A stretch of 64,000 nucleotides of DNA from the NCBI GenBank assembly GCA_963931925.1, contig OZ007581.1, positions 12,708,162 to 12,772,161 of the forward strand. Direction: 5' to 3'. The position numbers and the translations under genes are program-made. This document shows positions 44,401 to 55,110 of this stretch, one piece after another. Every line of letters begins with the position of its first letter. Position 1 is the first letter of the stretch. The notes below the pieces were generated by a model that was not told the DNA's origin, did no database searches, and saw only the letters and a program-made list of their open reading frames with translations. Origin of the DNA: Onchidella celtica. Lineage: Eukaryota; Mollusca; Gastropoda; Systellommatophora; Onchidiidae.

Positions 44401-47400
44401 ATACACACTGTAAGAACAATCCATTAGGAAAACTGACAACAGCATACTATATCAGGAAACACTGCTATTTCGAATTGTGGATGGCAAAAAAAGATCGTCT
44501 ATAATGCTCTCTGTTTATTTTTAAACACAGTATTCGTCTGCTTCTTTGGGGTCGGAATATCTGATGGAACAAGGGGTGGGAGCAATCATTTAGAACGGAT
44601 TTTAGTTTATGTTTGCACGAATGCACAAATAACTCATCAAAGTTCACGTATTCACTGTTAGGCAAGCTTTTTTGATAATAGAGTTGTTAATTTTGTTCTT
44701 GGACTCCTTTGCGTTTCCTCCCCAGGCTGTAGTACAAAATAGAATGATGATCTGGATAGTTGGTTTATAAAACATCTGAATGAGTGTTTTATCTACATTA
44801 AATAATCTAAGTGTAATAATAACCTTGCATCGAATTGAGCTATGCCAGTTTAATAGGCACGATGCTGTGGTAAAATCAAAGATCACTTTGAACGCCTACC
44901 TTGATCTGGAGGCTTTCAGCCCATTGCACATGTCCCTCATATTGTTGTAAGAGTAGGCGTTGTCACGGACACCTGAGGGGTGGACTTTGGCCAGACGGAG
45001 TACGTTGGCATTGGCCTTTGTCATCAGTTGACATGCCAGGTTTTTCTGTTCCGCGGAGCACTGGCTGGCTGGAGGGGGAGACAACGAGAAAGAGAGAGAT
45101 GGTAGATAATAAGCTTAACTCTTTGTGTGGTATGAATTTTTCCAAGTTTGCCGATGCAGGAAGAGAATAGTTGGAGGAGATAAATGAAGACTAACTACAG
45201 CACAATCTATTACTAGAAAGTCGACTTTCTTTCTTCCCGAAACAAAATAGCCTAGCATGCTTGTGCGCCGATACGTCGGTGATAGGTGTCATAATCAAAT
45301 GTAATTGGTGTGAGGTTAGTGGTCAAGGGGAAATAACCGAATTAATTATAGAGAGGAGGTGAATAAATATAACATGTGAAGTACGTCAGTTGTAGATAAG
45401 GACGGTGTTTTTTGATGACGTCATTTTAAGCAAGAGGGAACTATTGAACAACAGGAAGGCGTAGATAAACAGTAGTATGCTAGTAGATAGAATATCACTG
45501 GTGTCATGGTGAATGGGCTATAGATAATCAGATATATACTACTGATATTAAAATGTAAAGATAATGTGCTATCGATGAAGATTAACACCCCGTTTTCAAC
45601 GTGGGGGTGAGAACTATTTATTTGTCTACGTCACTTAACCGTTAAGGCGTATTGATAATATAGGCAGCCGAGAGAGCAGCTGACCGGGGGACTTCACTCC
45701 GTGCATAGCCTTCCCTGTGTGTAGGAGTCAGTTGCATCCTACTTGAGTGGATGATTGTAATATTTACCAATACAACATGACTAGATGTTGATCTTGTCAT
45801 TTATATTCATAAGCTTGACATGACACCGCTTTGATATATTGTTTCTGGCCTTAGTGCCAGACCAATCGTAAGTAATCGAAGATAGAATCTCTTGATGACA
45901 TCGACAGTGAATGAAACGTACGACATTTATCCGTTAGGAGAGTCTTGAAGGAACCCACCAGGATTGAATGCAAAATTAAACTGCCATCTAGAGCTGCATC
46001 TAGAACTAATGTATGAAATGTATGACTAACTGTGATTGAATTATCTGGGTGAGGCTGGGAAATGCCAGCCCATCCTAGAGCTAGATATATCTAGATATCT
46101 AGATCTCTGTACTTAACTGGGCCGACGTCACTTGTCGTTGACGGGCTCGTTCTCTACTAGAATTGTAGGCAGAATATCCCATATGACATTATGTATTCAG
46201 AGACTGTAATTGTCATCCAATAAGTAATCTAGTTTTTAGATATATATACCTAATAGATCTAGTTTAAGCAGATAATTAGTGAGTCCAGAGTTAAATGTTA
46301 TTAGAGAAAGTATAGAGCTAGACTTAGAAGGAAGTATTATTAATTATGGATGTGATGCCACAGATGTTTATCCTTATTAATTAATTAGATCTCGTCGAGA
46401 TTGTTAGTGTCTTTATTATAAATAAATGTGACCCTGCAGGTCTGATGAATTGAACTTTAATCAGATTGTCTTTTAGTATTTGGAATGGTATGAAAGTTAG
46501 GTCTTAGATGGAATAAATAATAAATCATAAAACTCTCGATTATAAAAAAATGCAGTCGAACCAACACCCCATCAACACAACATTATGATTCCAGGGAATC
46601 CATAACAACTGGGTCATAACAATAGGCACAAACGCGACCAGCGGAAGAACCGATATATCGGTGATTGGCACACAAAGAGTTAAGAAATACTTGACACATC
46701 GTGCAAAGTCATCTTGCAGGAGAGGCGACGTACGAAATTTTAAGTCATACTTTTCGATTCAATTCTGCTTGACGAAAACCTGCTGTGTTGTTTGTTTGTT
46801 TATTTTGCTGTAATTGTATTGATGGCATTGTTGCTTAAAATCATAAAAAGATATATCTGAAAGACGCCATTTCTTTTTAAACATGGTTGGGTTCACGTAT
46901 TTCGTCATCAAAACTTAGACAGTACACAGAGTTTCATAATTGTTGGTCACTTAGTTTTTGGATGCTTACATGTTCATTTTCTAGCTCCATTATAGTAAGA
47001 TGTACATGCATTTACATAAAGCTGTAGCTTACACAAGAATATTTCCAATGAATCCGTCTGCAGAATGATATTATTATTTATATTATCAGTCTAGAAGTAC
47101 CTTTATTTTTTTTCTGTAAAGCTGGGCTTTTCCATGGAGGGGTTGATGTGCTTTGTACAACCTTCAAATTTTTTCAGTGTCTCAGAACCGCTCAACGTAG
47201 ATGTTTCGTAAGTAAACGTGTTCGATATATTACGCGCATCAGATTAATTTCAAATAAATCATTCTTTTATTTTCCCCGAAGTTGTAACATATTATTGAAC
47301 ACTAACTGATCCCTTGAAAAAGTGTCGTATTATCAGTGAGTCAAAATCAGTGAATATTCTTATTTGCTCTGAGCGTTGATATTAACCGACTAAATGTGTC

Positions 47401-49758
47401 ACCTGATGCCCTAAGTAAGGAGCAAGAAGTTGTATTGACATAACATTTCATTTCTACTCTGTGTTCAACAGTTACACAAGAAGCAAGACAAGACATTTCA
47501 GTTGGCCTGATGCAGCAAAAAGAATGAATGAAAATAATACTAAACATATTACCTAACATAATAATCTAACCTAACTTGGACCCATACTTAAGCTAGGAAC
47601 ACACATCGTGACATCCAGTTCCACTTTCTACACAACAGAAATTTTTGTCGACAAAAGTTTGTACTTTTAGTATTATGATAAAGAGTTGCAATTAAATCGG
47701 AAGAGTGAAACAGCTCGATAAGTGTAACAACGCCCATTAAGTGTCAAAGTGTCCATTTGTTACACTGATTGTACATAATTATGTAACATCCAGTGTTTTT
47801 TTTAAACATTGAGAACTATGGTCGCCATATGCGACATCCTATCGTAGTGCAGACGTGTCTTAGTTCCAGGTTCCCGTTGTGCCTGCGTATCGCACGTGTG
47901 TACATCTCCATCCATTCGTCCAGGCTTTGAACAAAAAAATGCGCCAGGACTGCAACGCAACGAACTCGTATTGTTGCCGGCAGCGTCTTGCTTTTGAGTG
48001 ATCCAGCGTTTTGGACATCCACTTCAAAATCCCTGGATATGCAGATAATGATCCAAATGATGGATCAGTTAACAAAATTGGGTTTCGATCCCCGATCCGG
48101 TTTAAAGACAGAAGAAGGTACAGATTCGATGACCTCAAAGAGGTCTCAGCAGGTCAATTTTAGCCTCTTTGATCTCGTTTTGTTTTCCAGAGTTTCTTTT
48201 GAAGCACACTCAACTTCGGGAGCATATGTGCTTTGGCGGGGGGGGGGGAGGGGGGGGGGGTCGATGAACTTTTTTTTTTTTAATCGATATGTCTGAGACG
48301 GGGCGGAAAGACAAACTGCATCATTACAGAACGAGTCTCTGAATACACTTCCAAAAGTAAGTCGGAAGCCGATAGCAAGCGGGTCATCCGTTTGTATCTG
48401 GATAACTGGATTGGTCCGTTGAACTACTCTCCATGCACTTAGCCTAGCCGTGAACCTACAAAAAAAAGTGTGAACATTTTTTTGTTGTTGTTGTTGTTGA
48501 TGATGTTGTTTTTAATAAAGCAAACAGTAATAAACTTACAGCATGAAGCAGCAGAGGCAGAATTCATGTATTTTCCAGCAACCCAAACACGCTGAGGAGA
48601 CAACACAAAATGAGAGTGATTAATTTCTTCATTGAAAGAGTAAAACCTCCATTATCATGTTTGAGCGTCAGCGACAGTTTGCGAAATGACTAAGTACGGC
48701 CCCTAATTAAGTACGGCCCATAGCGCAGGTCTATTTTGCATCGTGTTCCTTTGGTACAATGATGTGAAATGGGGCTCTGTGTACCCTTGCTGGGTATCAA
48801 AGTCAGAATGAAGTTGCTCGGATTCTCCCAGTGGATAAGTGACAGATGGTTACGATGACATGAAATTGTTACAAACAGTAATAAAATCAATACTCCCTGC
48901 GCCTTTGACAACTCTTCACAAAATGACACGATAAGTCTAGGCGCCTTTCCTTTCGAATTTTCGAATCTTTTGTTATTCTGCAGATAATATAATGTGTGTC
49001 TATAGCATTTTCTATTCAAAATGAGACCGGTGTTTTTGACAACATTCATTTTTTTTAAAAAATGTAGTTCATCTTCGTCTATGTCTTTAGTCTTTACCTG
49101 TCCACCGTAGGTAACCTCGAACCATCTGTATCCGTCAGTGGTGAGGACTCCACCGTAGATTTTTCCACATGAACCAGATGGGATAACAGTGACGACACTT
49201 GTGCCGGATGTACCAGCTGGTGGGATAAAGGCAATAAATAACAAAAAAGTAAAATTTAACCTTCTAGATCAGGTGTTTTCCAACTATTAGAAGAAAAAAA
49301 AAACGCAGAAAATCTGTGGGGTCGCAGCAAACGGTTAATGCAAAGAAATCAAGGGAATCTTTAATTATTCAATTGTTTTATCTGTTCAATTTCTCCATTT
49401 TTCTGTTGTTTTTTTTTTCTTGAAAAAGGCTGTTGCCCAAATATCGGCCATTTTCTGTCTTCTCTTTTAGTTTGGTTTCCATTGTATCGTTTGGGTATTA
49501 AAGTATTTCTTACCCGAGGCTTTTGCTACATACATCTTTTTCTGGTTGCCACATTTTGACAAGTGCGCTCTTAGGCTTAGAGATCACACAAACAATTAGC
49601 CAGCAGACAATCGCCCGTGGGCTCAAGCCTTAACACTGACCTTTGTTTCTGGCATTGACATTTGTGTTGGCGCAGACACAGTCGCCGGCCTTCGGGCTGG
49701 AGTTGGAGATGTCACCGTTGACGGCGACGATAAGGAGAGCGGCGAGAAGAACAAACAT
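41303..49758 (-). CDS. Gene B: secreted protein with SH3b domain and DD-peptidase/hedgehog-like C-terminus (six exons)
   Basis: Join of 49758-49641, 49216-49098, 48591-48540, 45068-44900, 42709-42604 and 41416-41303; every junction phase agrees and the product is 225 residues ending in TAA. Residues 1-15 (MFVLLAALLIVAVNG) form a signal peptide. NVNARNKAGTSGTSVVTVIP through WFEVTYGGQRVWVAGKYM (about 33-88) has the pattern of a bacterial-type SH3 domain (N-V-R...G-T-S...V..I..G...W..V.YGG..GWV...Y). The C-terminal half is Cys-rich. It ends LLKYLKALADRGTVIVNELA, then ACHSCASRHYRGLAVDLH. HYRGLAVD (H203, D210) matches the HxxGxAxD zinc motif of the M15/hedgehog fold, but the usual later His ligand is not obvious, so activity is uncertain. 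Peptidoglycan binding or cleavage is inferred. No gene name is assigned. Confidence 0.8.
41417..42135. repeat. 34-bp tandem array containing copies of a 3' splice site, in gene B intron 5
   Basis: About ten well-kept 34-bp units (41417-41755), containing CTGAGGAAATAYGGTAAGTG, are followed by increasingly degenerate units to about 42135. On the gene B strand each good unit reads CACTTACCRTATTTCCTCAG, so it ends like a splice acceptor. The first unit (CCGTATTTCCACAG) is the real acceptor of exon 6. Confidence 0.9.
42335..42556 (+). mobile_element. SINE fragment (3' half)
   Basis: From AGAGCAGGCCGAACA through GCACTGTGGCGACGACGTG, TGCTCCAATTGTAACTG and AATGGGATTAAAG to an ACAAATACAAATAC tail. 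It is colinear with 40400-40584. It lies in gene B intron 5, antisense to the gene. A GAAA run follows at 42571-42597. Confidence 0.75.
42604..42709 (-). CDS. Gene B exon 5
   Basis: Acceptor TTCTTTCAG before 42709 and donor ATT/GTAAGT after 42604. Phase 2 in, phase 0 out. It encodes YSCNECPTGTPGGTVCLSTA, then LLKYLKALADRGTVI. Confidence 0.85.
42745..42860 (+). repeat. Dispersed repeat family 1, short diverged copy
   Basis: GACTGGCTTTTGAGTAATCC, followed by CATCCATTCCAAAATATCTG and GATAATGTTCTATAG, parallels 27606-27690 and 47990-48060. Confidence 0.4.
42861..44899. other. Gene B intron 4; no internal gene seen
   Basis: Contains a short (CCCTAA)n-like run at 43145-43162, poly-T and GATAA runs near 44205-44235, and CA-rich sequence near 44340-44410. 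The 93-codon frame at 43320-43601 lies in sequence resembling other dispersed copies and is not considered a gene. Confidence 0.45.
44900..45068 (-). CDS. Gene B exon 4
   Basis: Acceptor CCCCCTCCAG before 45068 and donor AAG/GTAGGC after 44900. Phase 1 in, phase 2 out. It encodes SQCSAEQKNLACQLMTKANA, then VHPSGVRDNAYSYNNMRDM and CNGLKASRS. Confidence 0.85.
45114..46684. mobile_element. Short TIR element split by a solo LTR, in gene B intron 3
   Basis: CTTAACTCTTTGTGTG at 45114-45129 and its inverse CACACAAAGAGTTAAG ending at 46684 bound the segment. Without the solo LTR the element would be about 230 bp. Hairpin-like CGATACGTCGG and CGATATATCGG motifs flank the insertion point. The left end lies 45 bp upstream of the exon 4 acceptor, so the element supplies intron sequence close to that splice site. 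Confidence 0.6.
45287..46621 (+). mobile_element. Diverged solo LTR related to the Gmr1-like element
   Basis: 1335 bp, starting TGTC and ending AACA, flanked by ATAGG on both sides (45282-45286 and 46622-46626). Aligned to the reverse complement of the intact LTR it shares GACCAATCGTAAGT-type sequence near 45860, then GAGGCTGGG and GCCAGCCCATCCTAGAGC near 46050-46080, then AAAAATGCAGTCGAAC near 46550. It is much more diverged than the two LTRs at 14907-24175, so it is an older or different subfamily member that lost its internal part by LTR-LTR recombination. Confidence 0.85.
46685..47976. other. Gene B intron 3, remainder; no gene seen
   Basis: AT-rich. A segment near 46915-47010 (GTTTCATAATTGTTGG, CTAGCTCCATTATAGTA) resembles one near 55470-55560 and may be another old repeat. 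Confidence 0.4.
47977..48440 (+). repeat. Dispersed repeat family 1, longest uninterrupted copy
   Basis: Begins GTCTTGCTTTTGAGTGATCC. It has GGGTTTCGATCCCCGATCC near 48080, which resembles a tRNA T-arm, then CTTTGATCTCGTTTTGTTTT, a G/T-rich tract (48238-48283) and ACAGAACGAGTCTCTGA. It may be a SINE-like family. It lies in gene B intron 3, antisense to the gene. Confidence 0.55.
48540..48591 (-). CDS. Gene B exon 3
   Basis: Acceptor TCTCCTCAG before 48591 and donor GTAAGT after 48540. Phase 0 in, phase 1 out. It encodes RVWVAGKYMNSASAASC, completing the SH3b domain. Confidence 0.8.
48592..49097. other. Gene B intron 2; no gene seen
   Basis: Minus-strand frames here only extend exon 2 past its donor. 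Confidence 0.55.
49098..49216 (-). CDS. Gene B exon 2
   Basis: Acceptor TTATCCCACCAG before 49216 and donor CAG/GTAAAG after 49098. Phase 1 in, phase 0 out. It encodes GTSGTSVVTVIPSGSCGKIY, then GGVLTTDGYRWFEVTYGGQ. Confidence 0.85.
49281..49505 (-). repeat. Dispersed repeat, relative of 33628-33860, in gene B intron 1
   Basis: CTGTGGGGTCGCAG near 49314 is in the plus orientation. TTTCTGTCTTCTCTTTTAG and GTATCGTTTGGGTAT (49450-49497) are the reverse complement of the core at 33728-33770. This suggests internal rearrangement or a palindromic family. Confidence 0.45.
49641..49758 (-). CDS. Gene B exon 1: signal peptide
   Basis: The ATG at 49758 has a good context (CCGCCATGT). It encodes MFVLLAALLIVAVNGDISNS, then SPKAGDCVCANTNVNARNK, and ends at donor AAG/GTCAGT in phase 1. 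Confidence 0.85.
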
Positions 49759-49867
49759 GGCGGTGGGTAGAGCTGCTGGTAATACCTGCAGAGATGAGGT
49801 AGTAAGGATGATCTAGTGTAGGGTGGTCACGGCGTAGAATGAGGTGTGGTCGGTTTGTAAGCTCTGG

Positions 49868-49875
49868 TTATAAAG
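49868..49875 (-). promoter_or_regulatory. Possible TATA box of gene B
   Basis: On the minus strand CTTTATAACC lies about 110 bp upstream of the gene B start codon, at a fitting distance for a short 5' UTR. No initiator is provable. Confidence 0.35.
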
Positions 49876-49880
49876 TTCAA

Positions 49881-51720
49881 TAATTGCAAGACACTCTTGC
49901 GGATACTAGTAAATAAAGTGATTCTGTAACAAAGCTACCGATGTCCTATCAAGCAAAAGGGATGTCATTATAAATAATGATAAAAATTATTATTATTATA
50001 GTAACAAAAATCAAGATAGGAAAGTGTCCAAGAATAATTATCTTAATCATGACTTCAAGAATGAAAATCAAGATGATGACAAATATATTAAAGAGTTTAG
50101 TTTCAGTTTATAGTAAAGAATACCAGAATTAGGTTTGAAGAGAAGAAAATGTATATATTAATAAAAAAAAAAATAATAAATACATGTATGGATAAATAAG
50201 TATCATCCCTACAACTGGCTTCCAATTTTCTGAAATCAAAATTTATGAACGTAAGAGAGTTACCAAAAGGCAAACAGATAAATATATGCAAACTACCTGT
50301 GGAGTTAAACAGCACAGACAGAAGTGTTAGTCTTGACCTTTTATAGTAACCGTTATCTCTGCCACATTTCATTTCTCACACTTTTCTCATTGTCCTTTGT
50401 TCTTGTCATTTTTTTTTTCTCTTCAATTTTCTTGGTGTCAAGGGTAGATAAAAGTTCAAGAACGGGATCAGCTTAAATAGCATGTGAACGATAAATTTTG
50501 AGTGCTGGTTTTATTCGCTCAAAACATACTCTGACGCCCTTTATATATCACATCCCGACTGATATTTTCTACACAGACAAGGATTTTGTGTGTTTATTTT
50601 GTTGAAGAAAAAGCTTCCAAATGCCACCGAGTTTCCGAGGTGACTTGCGACGATTTGTACGCTACATAATCCACGTAAAGAACCGAAGGTAGACCTGTTG
50701 TTTTAGGCATGCACTGTGCGCCGCTGCTAGATGCATTAAAAAAAAAAAAAAAGCCCTGGCAATTTGAATAAGTGCAAATTAAAGGGCAGGGGCTAAAGAA
50801 AAAGATCTCAGCAGTGGTGACGGCCCTGACCCATTTGATGTGGGGCTGGACATGAACTGGTGAGACGAGTATTATTTTCACATAGAGGGAGATCGCTTAT
50901 TGTTATAATTTCTGTATGTGTGTTGATAAACATCACAAAACATTATTGTACATAATATTATACTATTTTATATTAGTAGAGCCAGACGTACTAACTTGTT
51001 CTCATTAGATCTAGATCTTTTTCTTTAGAACTGACTTTAGCATTTTCAGTATGTCTTTCGACTGGCCCACAGGAAAGTCTGAGAAGAGTAATATTTTGCT
51101 AGACCTGAAGCTTTCTTCCTATCAGCTTCGACTGTTACAGTTCTAGAGCATCCTTTTATTAATTACATGAGAAGGTTTTAAAATATAAACGGTTGCACGG
51201 GACCTTTAAGTCTAGTTTAAGTAAGAAGTACTGCTGAAGTACTGCCTCAGAACAAGCCTCGATTCGCATGCTTAAAGGATGGCGAAAATAAAAAGAATCC
51301 ATTTATTGATGTATTGATATATATTGGTGTGTATTATTAATGTATAATAATAGAAAATCACACCGAAATGTTTGAGCTCTTTTTTCTTCGAAATATGGCT
51401 TTTTGCAACTCCTGTGACAAAACGACTTGTATAGGTGTTCTCGCCAACATAACTGTTTAGCATTTGGTTTGCAAGTTATTCACTTTATTGTCTCTTAAAT
51501 TTAGTTTTGGAAAATTATACGTAGCAAAACATGAAAATGCCTCACTGTAAATCTCTGCAGCAGATTAAACAGAATAATTTTGATAATCTTGAAACTTCTT
51601 TCCATAAAGATTCAGAAGCTGTTTTCTTGCAAGACGTTAGATACATGTATTCTGTTGAAGACTGATATCACAGAAAATATCCTTTCATCCAAATGTCCAG
51701 TATATTTTTTTTTTTTTTTG
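49881..51720. other. Upstream of gene B; no gene seen
   Basis: AT-rich. GCATGTGAACGATAAATTTTG near 50480 resembles the terminus of the TIR element at 58164. Poly-A lies near 50739 and poly-T near 51705. Confidence 0.45.
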
Positions 51721-51830
51721 GTATAACTCTTTAATCCAACTTGGGGAATTTGCCTTTGTGCCATTGCAGCCCAGTTACAACTGGGGCAGGCACATCGTCG
51801 CCACAGTGCAGCGCCGGCCGGCGGTGTTTT
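51721..51830 (-). mobile_element. SINE 3' fragment, minus orientation
   Basis: Reverse complement of the SINE 3' end: on the minus strand GCGCTGCACTGTGGCGACGA, then CAGTTGTAACTGGG and GGATTAAAGAGTTATAC. Poly-T tracts flank it on both sides. Confidence 0.7.
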
Positions 51831-51959
51831 TTTTTTTGTTGTTTTTTGGGGGGGGAGGGGAAGGGAATGGTAGGGGTGAATTTTTATTTTTTAATTTTGA
51901 ACGAGCATGTTTTTTTCATGTTTTTTTTCTAATTATTAAAAGGCTTCTGTAACGACTAA

Positions 51960-52746
51960 GGACAATAATGCCCAATAATTTTAAATAGTACAAAATCCGA
52001 GTATTTTTCACACAGTAAAATGACGTTTTATTTGTGATCAAGGTAAAGACTCCTTTTTATGCCAGATGATCATAAAGATCCTCAAGCCGCAACATGGACA
52101 GCTGCTTTCCAGGGACTAGCCCCACATCTCCTTTGCTGCTGCTTGAAACCCAGTACAAATGGTTGGAGATAATGCATGCCCACAGTTTCATCACAGTGAA
52201 TTCTTTTTACTTGTTATAGAGGACTTCTAGTGCATTTTGAACGCCTGTTTGATATTTAAAAAAGTACATAAATTACTCAGAATGTATTTGGCATATTTCT
52301 TACACAATGTAATAACAGCGATACCGTAATCATTGTTTTATTCTTTATAACTCTTATCAGTAGTAATAAGAAGTATGCTACCAATTGCATCATGATATGC
52401 TTATATTTTAGTTTAGTTTATTCCCAGTGTGTGAAGACACTGTGTTGGTTTCTTGGTGTAAGAAGTTGTAAAATTTATTAAACACAACTATTACTTTTAC
52501 TGTGTAATAAATGTTATCGTGTTACTGGATCCCATGGCTTCTTCGTGAGCCTTCTGCAATGTGCTGTTGCACTGTAGTGATTGTCTACCAACAAAATCAA
52601 TACTTTTAATTTCAAGCCCCTGATGAATACCTGCGAGTCTTTATACCTTTGGGCTTTGTACTTGATTGTAAAAGCCTCATTAATAATAATTTACCTTTGC
52701 TAAACATGCCATCCGCCAAACAAGTGCTTTTTGTCAGGCCTGGTCT
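51960..52746. other. No gene seen; possible 3' UTR of the 52.7-54.5 kb locus
   Basis: AT-rich. On the minus strand an AATAAA lies near 52476-52481, downstream of the candidate terminal exon. Confidence 0.35.
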
Positions 52747-52867
52747 TCATGAACTTTTTGACACTGTTGTTGTAGTCTGTACATTGGTCTGAGACTTATT
52801 CTCCAATTTTGTTTTATCACACCGTAGCCCCTCCAACTCCAAGGCACCTGAGTTTGACGCCCTAGCC
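52747..52867 (-). CDS. Candidate terminal exon of an unnamed minus-strand gene
   Basis: A pyrimidine-rich acceptor (ATGCTTTCAG) before 52867 is followed in phase 2 by ARASNSGALELEGLRCDKTK, then LENKSQTNVQTTTTVSKSS and TGA. The composition suggests a disordered C-terminus. The upstream exon to which it would splice has not been found. Confidence 0.3.
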
Positions 52868-53958
52868 CTGAAAGCATGTGAAAACATGAAAGATACTGAA
52901 AATCCGCTTCAATAAGTGACAAATAAATAAATTATGAGACTTCAGGTGAATTACCTACGATGTAGTAAGGATTTGGCAAATTTAACATCATATTACATCT
53001 GATGGATCACACATGGCTGAAATTGTAATGCAGATGATGTCCGTAAATTACATGCAGAATGAGCACTGGATGAAACTGAAATTTTCTTGTCTTGTAAATT
53101 CAGTCAGTTTACAATCTGTGAGAACTAAGCAATTCTGCCACTTTGAAAAATCAGCAGTGTGTTCTTATAAATACTAGTTCAAGCCACCTCTATCATTGTG
53201 GCAGGAAATTGAAAAAAAAAAAATCTAAACGTGACAATAGTTTCAAACAATAATGTTACAAAATTTACAAGGAAATACAATAATAATAATATTTGCCAAG
53301 ACTGATCTACACCTCTGGTAACAATAACATCAACTTTCATTTTCTAGATCTCTGTGTTATTTTCATACTTAAGTTTTCCTAACAGTGGTAATATGTTCTT
53401 TATATTACAACATCTAGGCCAGAGTCCATTTTTACCAGCAAATATTTTCAGGACTGGTACTAGTGAACATAACAAAAAGGTTGGTTGGGTATTGTAAGGT
53501 GGAGCAAGGATAAGAAGGGTGACGGTTTCTGGAAGAAAAAAAATTGCAGAATTCTGAAATTAAATTGGACCCACCCATGACTGATTCCTGTCATGTATCA
53601 GTGTGATGGGTATTCATAATTTTCAGGCCTGCTTGGGCTCTCTGGGTAAGTACGTATTGTATGATTGGCAGTGGCTGAAAGAATGAAAATATGATTTCCC
53701 CAAAAATTTCTTTCAGGCCAGTAAATTAACATTTAAAGGTACAACATATCCTGGAACAACAGACTTCAGGTCCTTCTTAAATGACTAGATACTAAAGACA
53801 AAAAAACAAAACAAAAATGACAGTTGCGACTTCATCTAGTCTAGAAGATCTTTGCAGCGCACTATGTCCTTTCTGGGAGAGGCTAAGATCTATAGGTGAA
53901 TTTGAAAACTTTCATAGCTCTTTACAAAACTTTGTCCAAATAAACAATTTTGAGAATT

Positions 53959-54331
53959 TCACCAATGTGATACAATTTTGCAACTTCTTAACTGCATTGT
54001 GAAATTAGAAAAACCTGTGCTCAAATAAATCGTGGAGGGAGAAAAGTGGCTGTTGTCGTACCGATCAGCACTACAACCCAAACTCAAACTAGTACTACTA
54101 CAAGATCTATCACTCTCAATGTTAAAATGTTTCATGTCATTTTTCATTAAAATTAGAAGTGACTTCCTTACTGATGATTCCATATTAAACAACAGATAAA
54201 ACTGCCTAGTGGACACTAAACTACAGTGCCCAAAACTGTCTGGACTAAATCTTCCTACGACAGTAATGATACCTTTTGCATCGGCAATAATTGAGCTGAA
54301 ACTGGAATGTATTGGCATTTTGATTATATAT
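53959..54331 (-). CDS. Candidate first coding exon of an unnamed minus-strand gene
   Basis: A possible 5' UTR exon ends at 54493 (CACAG/GTTAGT). A short intron ends CATTCTCTAG before 54331, and the ATG at 54318 opens MPIHSSFSSIIADAKGIITV, then FSPDSFGHCSLVSTRQFYLL and SDRSCSSTSLSLGCSADRYD. A donor CAG/GTTTTT near 54020 would close the exon in phase 1. Open length and composition are mildly protein-like. No family is recognised, and a plus-strand ORF (53817-54002) overlaps its end. Treat as tentative. Confidence 0.3.
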
Positions 54332-54671
54332 CTAGAGAATGAGGAAAGAGATTAGGGGCTACCACTTACAAACATATATGTACATGTATAAAGTAGCCTA
54401 GACCTAGTCTTTTATTAGAAGTTTTACTAAACTATCACTGTATGATCTGATATTATTATCATTTCTCCAGTCTGACTTGATTAGTGACTAACCTGTGTGT
54501 CCTGGAGTCACCCCGTCTCTTCTTTCACAGTTAGAGGTTGAATTTCTGCCTGTGTTCCGTTCTGTTTGATAACTGAAGGTGGATGGCACATCATCTGGTC
54601 TGATTCAACGCTGTATTGTGTGGTAGACGGTAGACTATTTAGCAGACAACCACAACTGGCTCGATGTCGGA

Positions 54672-55110
54672 GTGCACCCTTCAGAAAACCACTGCTTTCT
54701 TCGAACGGCGATCTGCTAGCCGTTGTTTCCGGCTGAAGTTTTGTTCCCGTATCTTTCCAGTTTTTTTGTGTTTTTTTTCATCTCTAGGAAAGTGGTGGAA
54801 GCCCACCAATTCCCCTCCAGATGCACGGTTATTTGCTGATCGACATCTGACAGTAACACGCACCATTGCCGACGCTTTTGTTTACTGTCATGGTGCCGTC
54901 ACTTCCGTCTCTGTGAGCACAGACAGGAAAAACGTGCATTTTCGTGACGAAATTTGACCAGCCGATACTCGTGCTTTAATCCTGCTCTGCACGAACAATC
55001 GCCCCTCGATAACTGCTTTGAATGCTTTAGGGTGAAATAAAGGGACATCTTCATGATTGAAAATGGCCTAAAAACGTTGACGACTTTGCAACGGTCACGT
55101 GCACTTTAAA
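54672..55110 (+). mobile_element. Dispersed TIR element, copy 1, in the possible promoter of the 54-kb locus
   Basis: From GTGCACCCTTCAGAAAACC to GTCACGTGCACTTTA it is colinear with 58196-58595, with many substitutions and about 30 extra bases near 54985. Its left terminus is missing. Confidence 0.75.
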
